Of a stretch of DNA of 13,826 nucleotides, positions 1 through 6,139 are shown in pieces. The translations under genes and the position numbers were made by a program. This DNA comes from an uncultured bacterium. Its GTDB lineage: Bacteria > Bacteroidota > Bacteroidia > Bacteroidales > Marinifilaceae. Each line of letters starts with the position of its first letter. Within the stretch, counting starts at the first letter, position 1. The stretch is from contig CAJMSX010000072.1 of the NCBI GenBank assembly GCA_905216195.1, forward strand, positions 1 to 13,826, written 5' to 3'. Under the pieces are notes generated by a model. That model saw only the letters and a program-made list of their open reading frames with translations, made no database searches and was not told the DNA's origin.

Positions 1-14
1 TTTTTTGAAAAATT

Positions 15-329
15 TTTCGTTATTATATACGTGTGAAAGTTTTTGTGAGTGGTTTCGATTGAATAGTGCTCTTTGATTAATTTAAATCGGAAAGATAACC
101 GTGTGAGCGGTATTGATACAAGAATTCGGCCGCGGTTTGGCGCGCTTCTTCGGCAATTGAAAAGATAACCGTGTGAACGGTATTGAGACTTGCCTGAGTG
201 ATGAACACGACGCGAACCATTGCGCAATCGAAAAGATAACCCTGTGAAGGGTAGTGAAACTAGCGGGGATCGCACTCGTTCCAGCCGATTTCCTACTGGA
301 AAAGATCGTCCTGCCAAGGGTGTGGGAGG
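15..329 (+). CRISPR. Degenerate CRISPR-like array (five decayed repeats, four spacers)
   Basis: Five 35-bp units lie at 15-49, 85-119, 155-189, 226-260 and 295-329, with start-to-start distances of 70, 70, 71 and 69. Consensus is AATCGAAAAGATAACC followed by GTGTGAACGGTATTGARAC. The middle three units differ from it by 1-3 bases; the first matches about 22 and the last about 21 of 35 positions. The intervening 34-36-bp segments (50-84, 120-154, 190-225, 261-294) are unrelated to each other, and the second and third are clearly more GC-rich than the repeats. The repeat has a hairpin (ACCGT-GTGA-ACGGT) and ends like the ATTGAAAC tag of many type I and III CRISPR repeats, which suggests crRNA would read on the + strand. 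No cas gene is visible. No two repeats are identical, so the array is probably decayed or a trailing end. The non-multiple-of-3 period argues against a coding repeat. A structured tandem RNA element is the main alternative. Confidence 0.6.
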
Positions 330-489
330 AATGTAACGGGAAAAAAGGAAAGAATGGAGTGGTAATTTTGCTGATTGCAGGGGAAAATCGGAACGGAATA
401 ATTATCTTTATACAACTGATCCATAGAGATATATGATGAAAAACGGTATATTGTTTTATTCTATCCCAGTCGAAGGAGTTGAATAATCC

Positions 490-720
490 ATGCAGTTGGT
501 AAAAGAGGAGCTGGAGCTGAACCGGAAGAATGTGAGGAAGATTGCCGGTTGGATCAAGCTGAATCAGCAGATAGAGCATAACACCCCGCAGAAAGATAAA
601 AGTTTGAGGGAACGGTGGAGCGGAAGCCCGTTTATCCGTCGGACAGACCTCTATACTTCTTTCCGGGGCACAAATAATGTTAAAAGTTCGGTGAGCGGAA
701 TAACTCTCAGGAGCGGATGA
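490..720 (+). CDS. Possible small basic protein, 76 aa, unrecognised
   Basis: This ORF starts with ATG and has a good purine-rich site (GAAGGAG, 472-478) 11 bases upstream, which is longer than usual spacing. The first 45 residues or so are rich in Lys, Arg, Glu and Leu and should be helical; the C-terminal 30 residues are Ser/Arg/Gly-rich and of low character. I recognise no family. It ends 36 bases before the DJ-1 gene, outside the inverted repeat at 723-752. It could be a genuine small helical, possibly nucleic-acid-binding protein, the 5' remnant of a broken gene next to the CRISPR relic, or chance. The strong Shine-Dalgarno is unusual for Bacteroidota and is the main reason to list it. 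Confidence 0.3.
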   Translation: MQLVKEELELNRKNVRKIAGWIKLNQQIEHNTPQKDKSLRERWSGSPFIRRTDLYTSFRGTNNVKSSVSGITLRSG

Positions 721-722
721 CG

Positions 723-752
723 TTTTAATTTTAGATTACCCTAAAATTAAAA
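723..752. promoter_or_regulatory. AT-rich inverted repeat, candidate operator of the DJ-1/nitroreductase operon
   Basis: TTTTAATTTTAG (723-734) and CTAAAATTAAAA (741-752) are perfect 12-bp inverted repeats around the 6-base centre ATTACC. The repeat ends four bases before the ATG at 757. Its AT-only arms and lack of a T tract make it a poor terminator. The two-fold symmetry fits a dimeric repressor site, and it also overlaps TAATTTTA (726-733), one mismatch from the -7 consensus. The regulator is not identifiable in the window. Confidence 0.45.
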
Positions 753-756
753 TAAA

Positions 757-1455
757 ATGAATACGCTTCAGATATTAACCGTAGTAACCGGCACCGGAAT
801 GTACGCCAGTGGAAATTTGCCTACCGGATTATGGCTTAGTGAACTTACCCACATTTACCATAGTGCCGGAGAGAAAGGATATAAAGTGACGGTGGCAAGC
901 CCCAAGGGGGGCGAGACGCCTGTGGATCCTCAAAGTTTGAAACCGATTACCCTGGACAAACTTTCCAAAACGTATTGGGAGGATCCTGAATTCCGGGAGA
1001 AATTACAACATACCAAAAGTTTAGCTGAAATTTCCGGACAGCGATTTGATTGTGTTTATTTAGCGGGTGGTCACGGTACGATGTATGACTTTCCGGAGGA
1101 TGCTCTTTTACAGGCTATCGTTAAAGAGCAGTACGAGAATCACCGGATTGTGGCGGCTATTTGCCACGGAGTCTGCGGGCTATTGAATGTTAAATTGTCG
1201 AATGGAGAATACCTGGTCAAAGCTAAGAAACTGACGGGTTATTCCTGGCTGGAGGAAGGCGTAGCCCGTCGAAAAAAAGAAGTGCCTTTTGATCTCGAAG
1301 AAGCATTGAAAAAGAGAGGGGCCGATTATGAAAAAGCGCTGATTCCCATGACGTCGAAAGTAGTGGTCGACGGGAACCTGGTGACCGGAGAGAATCCCTT
1401 CAGTTCGAAAGAAATGGCGAAAGTCGTTATGCAACAATTAAAAGAAAAGAAATAA
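757..1455 (+). CDS. DJ-1/PfpI family protein (Hsp31-like glyoxalase III / protein deglycase candidate)
   Basis: A 232-aa cytosolic protein of the DJ-1/PfpI superfamily, class I glutamine amidotransferase-like fold. The nucleophile elbow AAICHGVCG places the reactive Cys at residue 136 followed by His137. The conserved acidic partner is probably Glu29 in GLWLSEL, and the glycine-rich AGGHGTMYDFP (103-113) precedes the nucleophile strand as in Hsp31-like members. Family members detoxify methylglyoxal without cofactor or act as stress chaperones; the exact substrate cannot be read here. The ATG sits in an AT-rich leader without a Shine-Dalgarno, normal for Bacteroidota. The stop is 20 bases before the nitroreductase start, so the two genes probably form one operon for electrophile or redox stress (inference). 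Length is typical for the family. Confidence 0.88.
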   Translation: MNTLQILTVVTGTGMYASGNLPTGLWLSELTHIYHSAGEKGYKVTVASPKGGETPVDPQSLKPITLDKLSKTYWEDPEFREKLQHTKSLAEISGQRFDCVYLAGGHGTMYDFPEDALLQAIVKEQYENHRIVAAICHGVCGLLNVKLSNGEYLVKAKKLTGYSWLEEGVARRKKEVPFDLEEALKKRGADYEKALIPMTSKVVVDGNLVTGENPFSSKEMAKVVMQQLKEKK

Positions 1456-1475
1456 TAACAGGAAAGGAAACTTTT

Positions 1476-2204
1476 ATGAATTTGGAAGAAGCCTTGACGT
1501 ACCGCCGTTCCGTCCGGGTATTTGATAAAGGAAAACCCATAGATCCGGAAAAGGTGAAGCAGAGTTTGGAACTGGCCACCCTGGCTCCTAACAGTTCCAA
1601 TATGCAACTGTGGGAGTTTTATCAGATCGTGCAGCCGGAATTGTTGGCAAAAATTTCCGAAGCCTGTCTGAACCAAACCGCTACTTCGACCGCTTCCGAG
1701 GTCGTCATATTCGTTACCCGTCAGGATTTATATCGGAAACGGGCTAAATTCGTTCTGGAATTTGAGAGAGAGAATATCCGGCGGTATAGTCCGAAAGAAC
1801 GCCAGGAAAAACGTATCCGGGACAGAGAGTTATATTACGGAAAACTGATGCCGTTTATGTATGCCCGCTTTTTCGGACTCTTAGGTGTTTTCCGGGTAAT
1901 ACTGGCTGGTATAATCGGTATGTTTCGTCCCATCGTCCGCCAGGTTTCTGAAAGCGATATGCGGGTGGTGGTCCATAAATCCTGTGCCTTGGCCGCTCAA
2001 ACTTTCATGATTGCCATGGCTAATGAGAAGTATGATACTTGTCCTTTGGAAGGTTTTGACAGTAAACGGATTAAAAAGTTATTGAATTTACCTCGCGCTG
2101 CCGGAATAAATATGGTGATAGCCTGCGGCATCCGGGATGGAAATAAAGGAATCTGGGGAGAAAGAGGCCGAGTGCCTTTTGATGAAGTTTACCATAGGTT
2201 ATAA
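1476..2204 (+). CDS. Nitroreductase family flavoprotein
   Basis: A 242-aa protein with the FMN-binding start of the nitroreductase fold (YRRSVRVFD, residues 9-17, with the basic residues that contact FMN phosphate), APNSSNMQLWEF (38-48) around the flavin, and the C-terminal GRVPFDEVYH (231-240) common in this family. Members reduce nitro groups, quinones or enones with NAD(P)H; the real substrate is unknown. Residues 124-152 form an unusually hydrophobic insert rich in Phe, Leu, Ile and Gly that could be a lid over the flavin or a membrane contact. The start has an AGGAAAGGAA ribosome-binding site at 1460-1469. It follows the DJ-1 gene by 20 bases on the same strand and is probably co-transcribed with it. 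Length is slightly above the simplest members, explained by the insert. Confidence 0.88.
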   Translation: MNLEEALTYRRSVRVFDKGKPIDPEKVKQSLELATLAPNSSNMQLWEFYQIVQPELLAKISEACLNQTATSTASEVVIFVTRQDLYRKRAKFVLEFERENIRRYSPKERQEKRIRDRELYYGKLMPFMYARFFGLLGVFRVILAGIIGMFRPIVRQVSESDMRVVVHKSCALAAQTFMIAMANEKYDTCPLEGFDSKRIKKLLNLPRAAGINMVIACGIRDGNKGIWGERGRVPFDEVYHRL

Positions 2205-2222
2205 GCGGGCTCTGGGACCGAA

Positions 2223-2253
2223 ATCGCACAATTGCCCCGTCCCCGTGTGCGAT
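2223..2253. terminator. Perfect 8-bp inverted repeat after nitroreductase gene
   Basis: ATCGCACA (2223-2230) and TGTGCGAT (2246-2253) pair perfectly around a 15-base loop, 19 bases after the nitroreductase stop. On the + strand it is followed by an A run, not a T run, so it is not a classical intrinsic terminator for that gene. With the next hairpin it may still help separate the two converging units. Confidence 0.35.
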
Positions 2254-2284
2254 AAAAAAAGCAGTTACATTTTAGGTAACTGCT
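2254..2284 (-). terminator. Intrinsic terminator of the tRNA-Tyr/tRNA-Gly unit
   Basis: A perfect 9-bp stem, AGCAGTTAC (2260-2268) with GTAACTGCT (2276-2284), around a 7-base loop. On the minus strand it is followed immediately by seven T residues (2260-2254), and it lies 10 bases past the CCA end of tRNA-Gly. In the + direction only a weak TGATTTT follows, so it probably acts mainly on the minus strand and perhaps partly on the opposing nitroreductase transcript. Confidence 0.85.
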
Positions 2285-2294
2285 TGATTTTCAG

Positions 2295-2370
2295 TGGAGC
2301 GGAAAACGGGACTCAAACCCGCGACCCCCAGCTTGGAAGGCTAGTGCTCTATCGACTGAGCTATTTCCGC
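2295..2370 (-). tRNA. tRNA-Gly (anticodon TCC)
   Basis: The minus strand folds into a complete cloverleaf: acceptor GCGGAAA/TTTCCGC, D arm GCTC/GAGC, anticodon arm CTAGC-CTTCCAA-GCTGG with anticodon TCC at 2337-2335, and T arm GCGGG-TTTGAGT-CCCGT. The discriminator is T (2298) and the 3' CCA is encoded (2297-2295), giving 76 nt. It is downstream of tRNA-Tyr on the same strand and followed by an intrinsic terminator. Confidence 0.95.
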
Positions 2371-2470
2371 ATGGTGCCGGTTTTTTCTGACCCGACCGAC
2401 TTCGATTATACATCGGTCCGGAAAGAAAACCTCTTATTCCTGTCGAACGGCTTCCGTCGTTTAAAAGGTG

Positions 2471-2553
2471 TGGGGAGAGCAGGATTCGAACCTACGAAGA
2501 CATAAGTCAGCAGAGTTACAGTCTGCCCCAGTTGGCCGCTTTGGTATCTCCCC
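2471..2553 (-). tRNA. tRNA-Tyr (anticodon GTA)
   Basis: The minus strand gives acceptor GGGGAGA/TCTCCCC with discriminator A, anticodon arm GCAGA-CTGTAAC-TCTGC with anticodon GTA at 2519-2517, a 14-nt variable arm as expected for a bacterial class II tRNA-Tyr, and T arm GTAGG-TTCGAAT-CCTGC. CCA is not encoded after the discriminator, unlike in the neighbouring tRNA-Gly, so it must be added by the CCA-adding enzyme. A 100-base spacer (2371-2470) separates the two tRNAs; they are probably cut from one precursor. Confidence 0.95.
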
Positions 2554-2588
2554 CCTCGATTTTAAAGAACTTCTTTATTTTCGCGCTG

Positions 2589-2619
2589 CAAATATAGGGG
2601 ATTTTATGTAAGTAGCAAA
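2589..2619 (-). promoter_or_regulatory. Promoter of the tRNA pair (Bacteroidota sigma-ABfr type)
   Basis: On the minus strand TTTG (2619-2616), a 19-base spacer and TATATTTG (2596-2589) match the Bacteroides primary-sigma consensus TTTG-N19-TAnnTTTG exactly. Transcription would begin near 2580, about 30 bases before tRNA-Tyr. It lies only 16 bases past the NigD-like stop codon, with no terminator in between. Confidence 0.85.
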
Positions 2620-2634
2620 GATTCCTGAACGAAA

Positions 2635-3456
2635 TTAACGCAGACGGTTTTTATCCGGCAGGTTTTGATCCTGGTGCAGGAATACGTTTTTGGGCATAGG
2701 ATTTTCTTTGGCTCGCCAGGTTAAATCTACTTTTTCTTCTTTTTCGTACCCGTTGTAAAGAACTCTTAGTTGGACGGAATCCTGAGAGGCATCGATTATG
2801 TTGTTGATGGGGAAAGCCACGAGGCTGCGGTAATTGTAGGAATGGGGATCGCCGAAGGCGTTGTGCCGGAAATCCAGTACGATGCGTTTGTCCGGAGTCA
2901 AAAGCGGATGCCTGGCCATGTTTACCATGTGCTTGGGACCACCTAAGCTCCCGCCGAAGAAAAAATCGAGCGTAATGAAACCGTTCCGGACCCGGATTTC
3001 ATTCAGGAAGATGGGATCGTTTCCCAGACTGTCCGAGACGGAGGGGGTATAGTCCAGGATGTCTTTGGTCAGAATTTTATAAACATCGTTTACTTTCACG
3101 TAATAATCGTAAGGGGAAGTGCTGTCGGCATCACCTAAAATGGTAAAATTGACGAGAACCCGGTCGTTGTTTTTGAGATAATCCGACGGAATGGCCGAGG
3201 CCGAGGGGAACAATACCGCACCCTGATCGGTGGTGAGCGTAAAAAGTTCGTTGTCGGTTTTATGAACCACGGCATAGTCGGCCCACCAGTCTCCCAGACT
3301 GTAACCGTCGTTGTCGCAGGAGGTAAACAGAATATTTAAAATGAGGGAAAAAAGGAACAGGAGAAATAGGTATCTTCTTTTGACAAATCGTTTTTTCCCC
3401 GGAAGAGATTTGCGGGGTGAAGCCTGCCCGGATAATTTTAAATGAACCGTTTTCAT
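2635..3456 (-). CDS. NigD-like lipoprotein
   Basis: A 273-aa predicted lipoprotein: hydrophobic segment about residues 29-44, then the lipobox LFTSC with the lipidated Cys at 47. The mature part resembles the NigD-like family of Bacteroidales, with an N-terminal OB-like domain (roughly 50-145, starting GYSLGDWWADYAVV) and a C-terminal beta-sandwich (roughly 150-265) ending in a basic tail. The family is named after a gene of the nigrescin bacteriocin operon; its molecular function is unknown and most members are not bacteriocin-linked. The n-region before the hydrophobic core is about 28 residues and very basic, unusually long for a lipoprotein signal, and no alternative in-frame start is visible nearer the core. 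It stands alone, between the pho-locus terminator and the tRNA promoter, with no obvious consensus promoter seen upstream. Confidence 0.8.
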   Translation of the reverse strand: MKTVHLKLSGQASPRKSLPGKKRFVKRRYLFLLFLFSLILNILFTSCDNDGYSLGDWWADYAVVHKTDNELFTLTTDQGAVLFPSASAIPSDYLKNNDRVLVNFTILGDADSTSPYDYYVKVNDVYKILTKDILDYTPSVSDSLGNDPIFLNEIRVRNGFITLDFFFGGSLGGPKHMVNMARHPLLTPDKRIVLDFRHNAFGDPHSYNYRSLVAFPINNIIDASQDSVQLRVLYNGYEKEEKVDLTWRAKENPMPKNVFLHQDQNLPDKNRLR

Positions 3457-3540
3457 AGGATTGAGTTGTTTTTTATTAATTCTGTCTAATAGATGTGTAT
3501 TCTGCGGAAGGGTTGCGTAAAAACGGATATTTTAACAAAA

Positions 3541-3572
3541 TAAAACAAAAAGACCGGAAATGGATTCCGGTC
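3541..3572 (-). terminator. Intrinsic terminator ending the pst-pho locus
   Basis: GACCGGAA (3552-3559) and TTCCGGTC (3565-3572) form a perfect 8-bp GC-rich stem with a 5-base loop. On the minus strand a T-rich tract (TTTTTGTTTTA, 3550-3541, preceded by T3551) follows directly. It lies 66 bases past the histidine kinase stop and is the only strong terminator seen between the porin gene and the NigD-like gene. Confidence 0.88.
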
Positions 3573-3638
3573 CGCTGGAACAATTCCAGGATAGGAGCTT
3601 AGGAGAAAATGAAACCGTAGTATTTTCCCCGACAGCGG

Positions 3639-5390
3639 TCAATACAATTTTTTCCGGAGTGAAAAGATAAATTCCAAACCGCCGTTTTTCCGGTTTTTAG
3701 CTGTGATTTGGCCTTTGTGGAAGAAGACGGCATTTTTGACGATGGAGAGTCCCAGGCCCGATCCTCCGCTTTTGCGGCTTCTGCCTTCGTTTATGCGGTA
3801 GAAGCGGTCGAAAATACGGTTGAGGTGGATTTCGTCCACTCCCTGTCCCGTGTCGTAAAGGGAGAAGTAATAATATTCGGAATCTTCCATATAATTATCT
3901 ATTCCGATGGTGATGTTGTCTCCGGCGTAATGGACGGCGTTTTCGATAAGATTCCGGAAGATGGAATAAAGCAGGGTGTGATTGCCTTCGATTTCTACGG
4001 TATCTTTTACATTATTTTTCAGGGTGATGTGATTGTGGTTGATCTGGTCCTGGAGATCGTTTGTTACTTCGTCTATGGTGTCTTTGAGGTTAACTTCGTT
4101 TTTCCCGAACAGGTCGGAGGCTTCTTCGGTTTTCGTAATGAGAGCCACGTCCCGGATCAGGTCGGAGAGACGTAAAATCTGGGTATAGGTGCGTTCGAGG
4201 AAAAATTTTTGTTTTCCCGCTTCTATATCCGGTTGTTCCAGTAAAGTTTCGATGTATCCCCGGATGCTGCTGACGGGGGTTTTGAGTTCGTGAGCGATGT
4301 TGTTGGTCATTTCCTGTTTCAACAACCGGTTTTTTTCGATGGCGGAAATGTCGTTCAGGGTGATTTCAAAACTATTGTCGTGAAATATCAGCAGCCGGAC
4401 GGCATAGGTTTTCCCGTTTTTAAGCAGCCGGCCTTGATAGATAGGCAGGGTGGTGCTTTGAGGATTTACGGGGATATGATTTTGCAGAAAAATACGGATG
4501 TCGCGGAAATCCGGTTGGGTAAATATATCTTCTACTTCGAAGGTAGGTTCGTCGAGTATGGTATTCAGGTACTGGATAAAATGGGTGTTCGCGTAGATTT
4601 TTTTCTGATCGGCTGAAAAAATGCAAATGCCTTCGTCGGAATAATGGAAATGGCGCAGTAGCTTTTCTTTTTCCTGCTTGAGTTGATTTTTATTGTCTTC
4701 GAGTTGTTTGTAATTGAGTATGATTTTGTGTCCGATTTCACCCAATTCCGTATCCGGGAAACGGATTTTGTCGTAATCGGGATAATTGCTTTCTGCCGAA
4801 CTGATAAAATCGTTCAGGCCGGTGATGGCTTTGCCGAAGCGGTCTGCCAGATACAACAGGGAAATCAGGGCGATGAAAAAAAGGAGAACGACGAAGTACA
4901 TAAAAATATTATCGCCTTGGAGGTAATCTTTGAGGGTGACGTTGTAGGGGAAGGCTACCCGGATGAAATAGGGAGAGGAAAAGAGGGAGTAATAGTAATA
5001 ATCTTTTCCGGTGGTCGCGGAAAGCCGGATGGACGAACCGCTTCCATGAATCAGGGAAGTGGATATTTCCGGTCGGTAGAGGTGGTTGCCGATGTTCAGA
5101 TCTTCGGTACCGTTATCGAATAATACGTCTCCTTGCTGGTTGAGTAGGGTGATCCGCAGACTGTCGGGGAAAAGCGGAAGGAGGTTTTTAAGCGAATCGG
5201 GGGCGGGATGTGAGCCGGGCTGGGCGAGATAATTGGCAATCATTCCGGCATAAGCATGCAGATTCGTACGCAGGGTTTCCGTTTTATATACCTTTTCCCG
5301 GTTTCTTTGTACCAGAATGATAATGGCGGTGAAAACCGTGAATACCAGAAAAAAGTACAGGAATATTTTCTTTTTATAGGTTAAACGCAT
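3639..5390 (-). CDS. phoR: PhoR-type sensor histidine kinase
   Basis: A 583-aa inner-membrane kinase that should phosphorylate the response regulator encoded just upstream. TM1 is about 9-27, an extracytoplasmic domain about 28-160 contains a PhoR-like strand pattern (RITLLNQQGDVLFDN, 79-93), and TM2 is about 161-182. A linker and coiled coil (225-246) lead to a PAS-like domain (about 247-350). HisKA follows with the phospho-acceptor His367 in NNIAHELKTP. The ATP-binding domain has the N box FRNLIENAVHY (478-488), the G1 box DTGQG (513-517), FDRFYR (527-532) and the G2 box GGSGLGLS (542-549); all key residues are present. The sizeable sensor domain resembles Bacillus-type PhoR, not E. coli PhoR. 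The gap to the regulator gene is 42 bases. The phosphate assignment rests on position at the end of the pst locus. Confidence 0.9.
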   Translation of the reverse strand: MRLTYKKKIFLYFFLVFTVFTAIIILVQRNREKVYKTETLRTNLHAYAGMIANYLAQPGSHPAPDSLKNLLPLFPDSLRITLLNQQGDVLFDNGTEDLNIGNHLYRPEISTSLIHGSGSSIRLSATTGKDYYYYSLFSSPYFIRVAFPYNVTLKDYLQGDNIFMYFVVLLFFIALISLLYLADRFGKAITGLNDFISSAESNYPDYDKIRFPDTELGEIGHKIILNYKQLEDNKNQLKQEKEKLLRHFHYSDEGICIFSADQKKIYANTHFIQYLNTILDEPTFEVEDIFTQPDFRDIRIFLQNHIPVNPQSTTLPIYQGRLLKNGKTYAVRLLIFHDNSFEITLNDISAIEKNRLLKQEMTNNIAHELKTPVSSIRGYIETLLEQPDIEAGKQKFFLERTYTQILRLSDLIRDVALITKTEEASDLFGKNEVNLKDTIDEVTNDLQDQINHNHITLKNNVKDTVEIEGNHTLLYSIFRNLIENAVHYAGDNITIGIDNYMEDSEYYYFSLYDTGQGVDEIHLNRIFDRFYRINEGRSRKSGGSGLGLSIVKNAVFFHKGQITAKNRKNGGLEFIFSLRKKLY

Positions 5391-5432
5391 CTTGTGTAGG
5401 ATTTATGGTTATGAATCAAGGATCGGTCCGGG

Positions 5433-6119
5433 TCAGGCTTCGAAACAATACCCGTAGCCGGATCGGTTTACGATATGTTTTCCGAATTCTCCCAATTTTT
5501 TCCGGAGCCGGGTAATGTGTACATCGACGGTGCGTTCCAGTACATAGCCGTCGTCGTCCCAGGCTTTTCCGAGAATCTCGTCCCGGGAGAATATTCTGCC
5601 GGGGGATTTGGCCATCATGCTGAGGATTTCGAATTCTTTTTTGGTCAAGAGGATCGGCCGGCCTTCCAGAAGTACGTTTTTCGTACTCAGGTCTATCAGC
5701 AGTTCGCCTATGGTGATTTGTTTCGGTTTTTCGGGTATTTGCTTACTGCCGGCCCGTTTGAGGACAGCTTTTACGCGGGCGCTCACTTCCTTGATGGAAA
5801 ACGGTTTGGAGATATAATCGTCGGCTCCGATACTGAAGCCGGTAAGCATATCGTTTTCCGTATCTTTCGCGGTCAGGAAGATGATGGGAATATTCAGGCG
5901 CAGTTCTTTCCGTACTTTTTCGGCCATTTTAAATCCGGACATGCCTTCCATCATAATGTCCAGCAGAATCAGTTCATGGTCTTCACGGATCATTTTCAGG
6001 GCCTCTTCGGCCGAATGGGCGATGTCTACGGCAAAGCCTTCGCTTTCGAGATTGAATTGCAGGATTTCACATAAATCCTCTTCATCGTCTACTACTAAAA
6101 TCTTATTTCGGTTCATCAT
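5433..6119 (-). CDS. phoB: PhoB-type response regulator (OmpR/PhoB family)
   Basis: A 228-aa regulator. The receiver domain (about 5-120) has the acidic pair Asp11/Asp12, phospho-acceptor Asp54 in LILLDIMME, Thr83 and Lys105, all intact. A winged-helix DNA-binding domain (about 130-227) follows, with ERTVDVHITRLRKKLG (recognition region) and the closing SGYGYCFEA typical of OmpR/PhoB proteins. It starts 20 bases after phoU and is followed by the kinase, so it is the distal part of the pst transcription unit. By family knowledge and position it should bind 11-bp-spaced direct repeats upstream of pstS and the porin gene; if the transcript reads through, it would raise its own level under phosphate limitation. 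The first two codons are both ATG; either could be the start. Confidence 0.92.
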   Translation of the reverse strand: MMNRNKILVVDDEEDLCEILQFNLESEGFAVDIAHSAEEALKMIREDHELILLDIMMEGMSGFKMAEKVRKELRLNIPIIFLTAKDTENDMLTGFSIGADDYISKPFSIKEVSARVKAVLKRAGSKQIPEKPKQITIGELLIDLSTKNVLLEGRPILLTKKEFEILSMMAKSPGRIFSRDEILGKAWDDDGYVLERTVDVHITRLRKKLGEFGKHIVNRSGYGYCFEA

Positions 6120-6139
6120 TCAGGTATTTACTTTTTTAT

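Larger units (their letters stand above)
330..756. other. Mostly unassigned stretch between repeat relic and DJ-1 gene
   Basis: Apart from the weak 76-aa ORF at 490-720 and the inverted repeat at 723-752, I see no RNA gene, terminator or recognisable coding sequence here. TAATTTTG at 363-370 fits the Bacteroidota -7 consensus TAnnTTTG, but no TTG lies at the matching upstream distance, so it is not called as a promoter. The stretch may be degraded DNA left by loss of a CRISPR locus or mobile element; that is inference. Confidence 0.4.

Noticed and set aside
363..370. TAATTTTG as a promoter -7 element
   Set aside because: It matches TAnnTTTG, but no TTG or TTTG lies 19-21 bases upstream and no convincing gene follows.
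254..436. 60-codon + strand ORF starting with GTG inside the fourth repeat
   Set aside because: The start lies within a repeat unit and the frame crosses the fifth degenerate repeat; no ribosome-binding site or family similarity.
82..579. 165-codon minus-strand ORF across the repeat array
   Set aside because: It runs through three CRISPR-like repeats whose 70/71-bp spacing would shift frame, has no recognisable family and reads as low-complexity Phe/Ser/Pro/Ile sequence.
2394..2418. Inverted repeat GACCGA/TCGGTC in the spacer between the two tRNAs
   Set aside because: Only 6 bp with a 13-base loop and no T tract; expected by chance at this length, although it could fold in the tRNA precursor.
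3577..3589. Short palindrome TGGAACAATTCCA after the kinase gene
   Set aside because: A 5-bp stem with a 3-base loop, next to a much stronger terminator and without a T tract.
5475..6074. 199-codon ORF antisense to the response regulator, plus similar long antisense ORFs over phoR, pstB/phoU and the beta-galactosidase
   Set aside because: These are mirror frames of well-supported genes; their Phe/Gly/Val-rich products are the usual by-product of codon bias and no family is seen.
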